Below are positions 55,370-64,000 of a stretch of DNA of 64,000 bases, in pieces. A program made the translations under genes and the position numbers. Numbering within the stretch: the first letter of the stretch is position 1; every line of letters starts with the position of its first letter. The stretch comes from Meandrina meandrites. Taxonomy: Eukaryota; Cnidaria; Anthozoa; Scleractinia; Meandrinidae. Where the stretch lies: contig OY855915.1 in the NCBI GenBank assembly GCA_963693305.1, positions 16,698,284 to 16,762,283 on the forward strand, in the 5' to 3' direction. The notes below the pieces were generated by a model. It had not been told where the DNA came from. It searched no databases and saw nothing but the letters and a program-made list of their open reading frames with translations.

Positions 55370-58300
55370 GAGTACCTTCCTTTAAATAGATTGATTTTTC
55401 TTGAGACAAACAATCAATAGCTCATTTCATAACCACGTGACTTTTCTGATCACAGCGACAAAAAAAGCGAGGGCTTGTATTTGAAGATAACAAGAAATTG
55501 AAGGCGTTGCTGGTAAATGTACAGTAACAGTTTGTTCGTTTCTCATGCTTCCTTGTTTCAAATGCTGCATCCCTAACCCTTGTCACTTTAGGAATGATTC
55601 GAACCTATCATTGTATCGTTTTCTAACGGTTCCACGCATCGCAAGAAATTCACAAGCCCAGAAACAAAACATTGAAGTAGGATTGTTTCTCATTCGAAAA
55701 CACTCAGCATATTTTGAATGAGTTAAGAAGAAACCCAGGTATTTACAGTCCTTATTTTGCGATAAGAGTTACAACACTTTAACTCGAACTAGTTCAAGTT
55801 TCATGCAATTGGACTTCGAAAAAGCCTTACTTTAAACGGGCAGTTTCCACTGAGACATGTGCGAAGTTGACAAAAAGTGGAAATTTCCCGTCGAGTAAAA
55901 GCTCCATATATGCAATCACTTTATAAAAAGATGATTTTATCAGTCAGTTTAATCTGTTCAGTTTAAACGCCTCGGTAATTGACAAAGGTGGATTTAGAAT
56001 AAGAAAAGCACTAGAAGCGTGGCATACCAAGCTAACTCCCAATGCGAATAACAATTCCTGTCCATTGCGTGGACAGTACAACATTCTTTTCAACAAATAT
56101 TCTCAATTGTTTACATTTTTATCTCGCAACTTCATCGGGGGTGGAAGCGGAATATGAATCATGAATCATAGCTGTAAAATTGGTAGGAATCATGAATCTT
56201 CGTGTTTAAAACTTGGGAATCATGAATGATGGGAGACGGCTAAAAGAATCATGAATAACAAATGAAGATGCTTCCATCGATATTGGAGGCGTGTGAATAT
56301 AGAATGCAAACTGCGAATTATATCACAGAAATGGCCGAAAATTGCATTTCAGAGCGTCTAATTTTCAAAATGTTCTGGGGGAAACTGGATGAAAACAAAG
56401 ACAAATGAATCATGAATATCGAATGAAATTTTTAAATGAATCACGAATCATTGAGGTAAAACAAGACAGGAATCATGAATCACGAAAGCCCAATGATTCT
56501 TCACACATGTCGCATTATAATTTCTTTCACTTTTAGTCATTTGCATTTTACCCGTCGAAGACTGTAGATGTAGCAGTCGAAAGCTTGTAATTTTTTAATA
56601 GTTTTAGCCAGAGATCGCTTTTAAAATTTTCTAACAGTTTAATCTCACATACAATTCCAACAATGGTTTAGAATCGATGAAAAGAAAAGCTGTGATTTTG
56701 ATTGACTATATATTATCTGTTGTTATCAATTTATTTTTTCGATCAATAAAACAATCCATAGAATCTTGGGTCGTTTTCGGCTTGCATTGATTGCTTATGG
56801 ATTAGAAACGAGAGAACTTAATACTCTAAACTATTCATAGCCTGGCCTGACTTTTCCCCAGGCGCCCCTCATAGTCTTGCTCTGTAAGCGCTAGCTGTGC
56901 GTGTGTGTTACTTAGCGCTTCGCCTCCTAGCCACCAATCCTCGCGCTCCTTGTATCCCACTCTTTGCCGAGGAAACGCGGAGGCGCCTGAGAACGAGGCA
57001 CTGGGCTGACAATTTTAACCTCGTAGAAAGGCTTGTAACTTACAAGAAATGCAGATTCTATTTAATTTTAAAAATAATCAAGTTGATTGATGTTGAATTT
57101 TGAGAGGGACGATCGATTATGGCTTATAACAATCATTTCATCGGGCATTGTGGCATATTTTTTGCGGGATAAAATGGAGAATTCAGCTACCGTGGACCAA
57201 TCCGAAACAAGAAAATAACGAGCCAGCCAATCAGAACTGAAAACCATTCAACCGTTCGCACCGTTGGCAGCACTTCAACCTTAATTTAATTTAAGTCTAG
57301 GCGCTTACATCTGCAAACTAGTTTTGAGCTTTATGACGGGAAACTGGTTGGAAAACCTCACGGGGAAGTAAATTCTCATTCTTTTTAGCTTGATGGAAAG
57401 GAATTACTCGGGTGACTCGGGCCAAACACATATTCATCCCCGCGAACATCAACTCTATTGTAATATTTAATACCGCCCTTAAAATATACGAAATAAGTCA
57501 GTTTCCATTGGAAAACTGGCTGGAGAACTTAACGGGGAAGCAAATTCTCATTCTTCTTAGCTAGATGAAGAAGAATTACTGAGAAGCGTCAGCCGTCTTT
57601 CAACGCCGAGCTACTCTTTTGAACAGAGTTTGGAATGAAGGACGAGGCAGCTCACATTTCACGTATATCGTATACGTCAGTGACGAATGAATAAGTAAGC
57701 CACTGTTTCTCGGTCCAAGATCTAAATACCGAATTTACGACAAACTCCAAGACGGACCTGCTGCTTAATACAGTGTAGGCAAATGTAACAGTTGCAGGAT
57801 TCCCGGCTGAGTTTTGATCGGTTCAAACAAAACCTTTAGACAATCTTCGGGAAAATGTTTAATGGATCTTTCACTGGCAAGCGACCAACTTCCTAAAGGG
57901 TCTCTCCAATAGAAATGCCGCTTTCTTAAAAAAAAAATGCCAGTTAATGTAAGCTCAACGATTTTCTTGAAAATTTTCCAGGAGTCCAGGCATGTATGAT
58001 AACCACAAGTTAGTGGTCGTTAAGATACACACCCGCCTTGTACAAGCAAAATGTACTTTCCAACATCGTGTAGCAATAGATAAAAAGGGCAAAGAAAAGA
58101 AAACAAAGGTGCAAGAAATGTTTTATACATACCTGAAAAATAAAAGCTCCAGTGAAAATTTCGGCACCCTTCAGTGTCACAAAGAAAGTGCCACACAAAC
58201 GAGCTGTCTTCTTACTTGTAATAATAATAATAGATAAAAAGTGCAAAGAAAAGAAAACAAAAGTGCAAGAAATGTTTTATACATACCTAAAAAAAAAAAA

Positions 58301-58440
58301 CTTGTTTGCATGTGCACGATGTCTCAAGGTGTCTTTCTAGCTTTACTTACTGAAAACGGCTTTCGAACTCCGAAACAGCTAATTTAGAAAAACGTTTGTT
58401 TCAAGAAAATAACTAAAGGATGCCCTTGTATTCGCTTGTA
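55370..58440. other. No gene recognised; local repeats
   Basis: Contains a zone rich in GAATCATGAATC (about 56150-56490). Two related copies of an approximately 75-base segment (57335-57410 and 57500-57580, with GGGGAAG and AAATTCTCATTCTT) follow. A tandem pair of about 67 bases with GCAAGAAATGTTTTATACAT lies at 58079-58145 and 58232-58300. No supported exon. Confidence 0.45.
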
Positions 58441-58498
58441 GCAAGCCAAGCAGTCAATCTGCACGTACTTATTTTGAACGAGCTTTTAGCTCACTAGA

Positions 58499-58775
<277 letters not shown>

Positions 58776-59520
58776 GGCACGACACAAGAAGGAAAATAAA
58801 CTACACACACAAAATGCAGTTGTTGTTGTCGGGAATTGGACCATCGAAGAAACGTTAGTCAGCCATAACACGTTCAACGACTACACACGCTTCTAAAAGA
58901 TTAATGGCAGCTAAATGGTAGTTATCACGCGCTATTCAGACCAAAACAAAACCCATTCAGCCATGCTTGGTGAGGTATATTAAATACATTTAAAGTAATA
59001 TTACAAGGGTAAAAGCAAGACATGGCAGTTTATTCAGCTACACTGTACTGAGCAAATTAATGGAGATTGAAATTCAAGAAAGAAATTTCCTCTGCCAAGG
59101 AATCATAAAATGCTAAATAAAAATTTCAAAGCAACCTTTTTTTAAAAGTCACATGAGTACCGATACCACAAGCTCATAAAAACAAACATTCCGATATTTA
59201 CCCCTGTAACTAGTCATTGTCAAGAGTAGTTGGCACACTGACTTTGCATTTCAGCCAAACTAACCCCTCCCCCCCCCCCCCCCCCAATGTTGTATGATTG
59301 CAGCAAAGGGTTTTCAAAGACAAACTACAATGTTGATAGGGCTGAAAGAGGAGGGAAGGGGTGAAATTAGACCATATCACAATAAAATGGGGCCCAAAAT
59401 GACAGTGTGTCTGGAACACTTTTGTCACTTATTGCATATCATATGATGTATTAAAAAGCATCTGGAAACAAGTAAACTCAGCCATATACTAAATACTCTA
59501 ACTCTTATCCACGCACTACT

Positions 59521-60002
59521 CCCGGGGAGGGGGGGGGGGGGGGTCACTCCCATATATGGGCTATATAGGTATGTGCCGCAGGATAGGGTATGGTTTTTGA
59601 GGTTCTTGGTCCTTAAATAGGGTATCATTTTTGCTCCTTTTGGCATTGTGTTCCCGGTGTTATCTTTAGATAGAGTAGCTAAATTCTTTCAGCTAAAATA
59701 AATGCCCAACTAAATGTAACGAAAAAATGGTCTGTTTAAACTATAAACGATCCGTTCAACTAGTAGCAAAGGGATTTTGTAAAGAATTGTGTTTTGCCAT
59801 GTGCAGTTAGCCGTTATTTGGATCGTCACCCAATGCTTCTCCTCTCCTTGAATAGGGTGTCATTTTTCGGGTTTGGGCCTTAAAAAGGGTATAAATTTTC
59901 GTTTTCTTTATCCTTAAATAGGGTCAGGGTTTAAGAACCTTTGTGGCACATCCCTATCCGAAATTTATGGGAGTACCCCCCTCCCCCCCCCCCCCCTCCC
60001 GG
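59521..60002. mobile_element. G-run TIR element D, 8-bp target duplication
   Basis: Starts CCCGGGGAGGGG and a G run followed by TCACTCCCATA, and ends GGGAGTACCCCCC with a C run and TCCCGG. It is flanked by GCACTACT at 59513-59520 and 60003-60010. The interior differs from B and C, with repeated AATAGGGT / AAAAGGGTAT motifs. Confidence 0.8.
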
Positions 60003-60345
60003 GCACTACTCAAACTGGATCCAAACAAACCGAATGAGCCTCACTGCTCATATTCTTCGCTTAGTATTATGTACAACAATTATCCATCGCCTAGCAAACG
60101 AGCAAAAGGATCAAACTTCCAAACTAAACAGTACTATGTTGAAAAGTAATTGTAATTGTTTGAAACACATACAAACAGACAGCTGGGTTGCAATGTCTGG
60201 AATACAAATCAGTCAAATGAGCCACGCCACTAATACACTTCTTATTTGTTTACAGCGATTATCGGCCGCCCAATAGGCAAGCGAGTCACGCACAAGTTTC
60301 ATAAGCGTTACGTTCAATAGTGGCCCTTAACCGGTAGGCTCAATA

Positions 60346-60618
60346 TATCACAACAATGTGAGATAAATTGATGATAACAATATATAATCATTATAATAAA
60401 CACAGGCACTCGAATTGTACAGTGGCAGTGTGTCTATATCACAACAATGTGAGATAAATTGATGATAACAATATATAATCATTATAATAAACACAGGCAC
60501 TCGAATTGTACAGTGGCAGTGTGTCTATATCACAACAATGTGAGATAAATTGATGATAACAATATATAATCATTATAATAAACACAGGCACTCGAGTTGT
60601 ACAGTGACAGTGTGTCTA
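60346..60618. repeat. Three exact-length 91-bp tandem repeats
   Basis: ACAACAATGTGAGATAAATT recurs at 60350, 60441 and 60532, and the array ends after the third CAGTGTGTCTA. Only two or three substitutions separate the units, so expansion is recent. Confidence 0.95.
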
Positions 60619-61852
60619 GTATTTTTTATGAACCCTGAATGATTAATTCGCCGTAGAACATGAATGTTTTTCTTTCACTGCTCGGTTGCAACAGACCTTT
60701 TAATTAATGAGTTGAAAGTAATGTGACACATACCTGATTTTATATTTCGCGTGCCCACCTCGCCACGTAGCTCACATCAGTCTTGAGGAAAAGTACTTGG
60801 TGAAGGCCTAACTTTTATGTCCCGTACTTGGTGTGAGCTCGATTATAGAAGTTCTCCGCCACGGCAGTGACCGCGGGCGCAACAACAACTGAACAGCGTT
60901 ACCTGTCACCTGACACCTTGCGTCACACAAGGAAAACAAATGACGTGTGGCTCCAGAAGTATTTTTTACCGTTGTTCGACAAATTTCGCTCCTCTAGAAA
61001 CCGTAGAAAAGGTTGAAGATTTGTTAAAACGGTGAGTCGATCATTTTAAAAATTCTAAAACGCACTGTTAGCCTCGTTAAGAATGTATTTAGTTTTTTGC
61101 ATAGCTCGCTCGCTCGCTCGCTCGCACGTGTCTTGTTTCGCTTGGTTCCTCAATATTTTTGTGTCGAGTATAAATGGCTTGCCATTAGTTATAAATTGAA
61201 GTTCCATTCCTGAGTTGGTTCTGTCCTCGTGTACCGACAAGAATAATACACTACAGCTAACCAATGACTTACTCCTAAACAAAGAAAATACGACAGTAAT
61301 TATTCGCTTGTGTATCGATGTACAGTCTAGTACACGACGACATAGTCCCTCTGTTTGTCACACAATCGGCCGTCTCTAGTTAGTTATGGCCACATTGTGC
61401 AAAGAGTAACACTAAAATTATAAACCCCTGGTCCATATTTACCGAAATATAACAGTGGCTTATCATGTAAGTTAATAAAGATATCCGGATTAAAAGTTCA
61501 AGATGACTTAAGGCTGGCACGAAAGATGGAAACTAAAAGGAATAAAGCTAATCATGCTAAAAGCGCTGCTCGCTTTACGAGGCGCTGACTAGTTTATACT
61601 GCCACCATTTCGAAGATGGCTGACACCGCAGAACTGTCGCTTAAGAGAGTTTCGCCTTTCGCTTGATGTGGAATATTGTGAGTAAAGAGAAGAGGACAAA
61701 GCAAGAACGTGACAATATTCTGGAGATTACAAATAACCGCTGATGAACCGCATCTTCCTGTTTTGCAGGTGGTCATTAAAATATTCAAAATGTATTTTTC
61801 CTGTTCAATCGCGATGGAAAATTAAAATTTCGAGACGGCCCCATAACAACTA

Positions 61853-61964
61853 CCCTGGTTGCCAGAGGGTTTTGTTTTGTTTTTGTTTTGTTTTGTATCG
61901 CGGCTTTGCCGCTCACTGTCGTCGCAAAACAAAACAAAAAAAAAACCTCTGGCACCCAGGGTAC
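61853..61964. repeat. Foldback repeat with T/A-rich stem
   Basis: ACCCTGGTTGCCAGAGG with a TTTTGTTTTGTT run faces AACAAAACAAA runs and CCTCTGGCACCCAGGGT, with a loop of about 40 bases. Confidence 0.75.
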
Positions 61965-62542
61965 ATAACAACAAACCATCGTTTAATTACCCCTCATTTT
62001 TAAAAGTGCATGAAAGCGAACGAATTAAGATCGCAGGGGAAACCAAGCCATGAATAAATTTTGCTTGTCCTGCATGTTTTAAAACGCTGATATATCGGCT
62101 ATTAACACTGCATAAATTATCAGCAGAGCATAAAAGTCAACAAATCATAAATAATCTGTGACATTGTCGAGTGAAGCGGCATCGAGAATACATTACTGAA
62201 GTTTACTGAGGGCAGCCGGAGCCGCAAGAAGGATAATAACAAATGTATTGACTCCGTTTAAAGATGATGCTCTGTGTGACAAATTCACGCACCCTTCCGG
62301 CCCACTACAACTTGGGTTTTACATGTACATTGTGACTCTTGTCGTTTCGCCGGATTTTCCTCAATCTCAAATGCGATACGATGATTGCTGCAGTGTATAA
62401 TAGGATACTGAATTTGGTCTCATGAAAATGAATTGAAGTATTGCCATTGAATGGGAAGACAAAGCTGAACTATAATGTCAAATGGTTGGCAGTGTTCACC
62501 TAGTTATCTTTATCTTTTTCCACAGATTAGCTTGAACAGACG

Positions 62543-62643
62543 ATGGCACTTTCCTCTTACATGAGATGTGGTTTTTGGTTATTTGGCTTTCTCTGTCTTT
62601 TAGTAGTCGTATATATAATTTTATTGACTGCACATCTGAAAAG
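62543..62643 (+). CDS. FKRP/LicD-like gene 3, exon 1 (partial gene at window edge)
   Basis: A 101-nt exon on the plus strand, homologous to the signal-anchor exons of genes 1 and 2: MALSSYMRC, then a hydrophobic anchor (FWLFGFLCLLVVVYIILL), then TAHLK and a split Arg at the donor AG|GTATGT. The same acceptor context (CCACAG, ending 62525) precedes the ATG. No catalytic exon follows within the remaining 1.36 kb. Introns in the paralogues are 1.0-1.5 kb, so exon 2 probably lies just past 64000, though an orphan exon is possible. Confidence 0.75.
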
Positions 62644-62702
62644 GTATGTCTGATGTTGCCTTGTTATTTATGAGTCATAATGACAGTATTTATTGAGTAG
62701 TG

Positions 62703-62940
62703 TGGAGGACGTGGTATGCACTGGATCTCGGGTCAAGCGGCTCGGTCTTCAGCCCTGGCTGAGATAATTTTGTTGTGTTCGTGGGTGGTCTTGGTGACCC
62801 TCTCCACCCATATGTGTAAATGGGTACCGGAAAAATAAATGCTGGGATAACTCCGCGATGAGTCGGGGCCCTCGGAGGAGAAGAAATGAACGTACTCCTG
62901 GTCGCTTCATGTTACAGAAAGCTTAGTTCATTTTTAGTTC
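62703..62940 (+). mobile_element. SINE related to the copy at 41195
   Basis: CTCTCCACCCATATGTGTAA, then ATGGGTACCGG, TGCTGGGATAAC and TCCTGGTCGCTTCATG, match the 41.2 kb element read on its minus strand, with more decay. It lies in the presumed intron of FKRP-like gene 3. Confidence 0.65.
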
Positions 62941-62944
62941 AGTA

Positions 62945-64000
62945 TCTTACTGGGTATGTTCGGTCTTGAATCTTATGCAGGACTATCATAAACAAATCAC
63001 AAGAGAAGTAAAACGGGGAGGATATACTTAAAATTTCCGACTGTTCTTAGGAAATATCTTTCAAAGATACCACTTGACCTGAACCTCCAGACTTCTGCAG
63101 TCCATGTAAACAACAAAATTACTTCCGGTAAGCGGTTAGCTGTGAGAGTATATATAGAACTTAGGCCCGCGCTGTCGTGCGAAATATCGTTAGTTGTTAT
63201 CGCATACAGAGTAATTAGCGTCATGTTGAATGGATTCATCTGCCAAGTTGTATAAGCCCCGGAATCTTTGCCGTCTGGTAATTATGAACGTTCGAACTCG
63301 TATATTTGTTTGCCTGTTGCCAGCTGAAAGCGCGGCTTTACGAATTTATTTGCAGAAACCACCGGAGAGACTAAAGGCAGGATCGTTACGTGTTAATGTT
63401 GAACAATGTTGGAAATAAAATACGGTCGTTATTCAAGTCCACCTCTCAGCTGCGCTGTTTACAGTCCACTTTAAACAAAACAACGTCCTGACGTAGATGC
63501 AAAATCAAAATGAATTCTGCAAGAATGTGGTTAGCCATAGTTTTGCATTAACCGACATTATATATTTCCACTTGAAAAAGGAACTGAAGCATATAGCGTA
63601 TAGCTTCTGGAGTTCTTGAGGGGATACAAATGAGAGATCCAGCATGGGAGGGGTGGACACAAACCCTTTTTTGTTTAAAATTTTAATGCCAGGAGTCCCG
63701 AAAAGCCCCCTCCCTCCCCTAAACAGATGAGCCATTTAATCGTCATAGAGTATAAAAAAGTCGTTGTGGGTTATCAATAAAATCAGCATTTCAACACTTC
63801 GTCAAAACATATTCTTGCATCTATATCTTTTCTCAGTACGGCAGAAGCCTCTGGTGTAATGTTTGTTTTGATCGCCGATTTGATTAAATGAAAATGGTTT
63901 AGTTCACAAGTCTTCGACAGCCTTTTTGCCCACGGACGTCGAAGACCACAATACAACTTCGCTTCAGTAGACCCAAGAAGACTTTGTGTGCAAGTAACTC
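62945..64000. other. No gene recognised (presumed intron)
   Basis: Short overlapping open frames only; no FKRP/LicD motif was found on either strand. Confidence 0.4.

Noticed and set aside
58010..58246. Possible membrane-protein exon on the minus strand ending at CAG|GTATGT
   Set aside because: The same segment is tandemly duplicated with poly(A) changes and nothing joins to it in frame; support is too weak.

Overview
This window looks like nuclear DNA from an anthozoan cnidarian, most likely a stony coral. The sequence is AT-rich and intron-containing. Genes are few, and the space between them is dense with decayed transposons, MITEs, SINEs, hairpins and minisatellites. Gene families present are a small C-type lectin, tandem rhodopsin-class GPCRs, a BTB-BACK-PHR protein and FKRP/LicD-like type II membrane proteins. 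The species assignment is inference; no database search was possible.

Layout. 0-1.1 kb: terminal exon (minus) of a protein resembling the insoluble matrix shell protein 1 family. 1.9-5.3 kb: MITEs, a diverged segmental duplication and a tRNA-derived relic. 5.7-9.2 kb: a three-exon secreted C-type lectin (plus) that I assembled from splice sites. 9.3-12.4 kb: hairpin and TIR elements. 12.5-17.2 kb: a large degenerate minisatellite split by an internally deleted non-LTR retrotransposon with a visible target-site duplication. 17.2-20.2 kb: nothing recognised except a LINE-type tail.

20.2-33.1 kb: a tandem array of three intact intronless GPCR genes (about 3.0-3.4 kb per unit), followed by gene-less and promoter-only remnants of a further unit. 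Mobile elements have inserted into the spacers, and the sister units act as empty sites that prove their boundaries. 33.1-34.3 kb: a gutted hAT element. 36.8-38.1 kb: single-exon BTB-BACK-PHR gene (minus). 41-44.8 kb: SINE and a dead LINE.

41.1-62.6 kb: a family of FKRP/LicD-like putative glycan phosphotransferases. Two complete genes on the minus strand each have a 101-nt signal-anchor exon, invisible to simple ORF calling, plus one large catalytic exon. A C-terminal fossil lies at 41.15 kb, and the signal-anchor exon of a third gene on the plus strand runs off the right edge.

No operon-like organisation is seen. The two tandem families (GPCRs and FKRP-like) appear to have grown by local duplication. 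The most informative unexplained structures are a family of G-run-terminated inverted-repeat elements with 8-bp duplications, a micro-inversion that rewrote one GPCR tail, and several long near-perfect palindromes.
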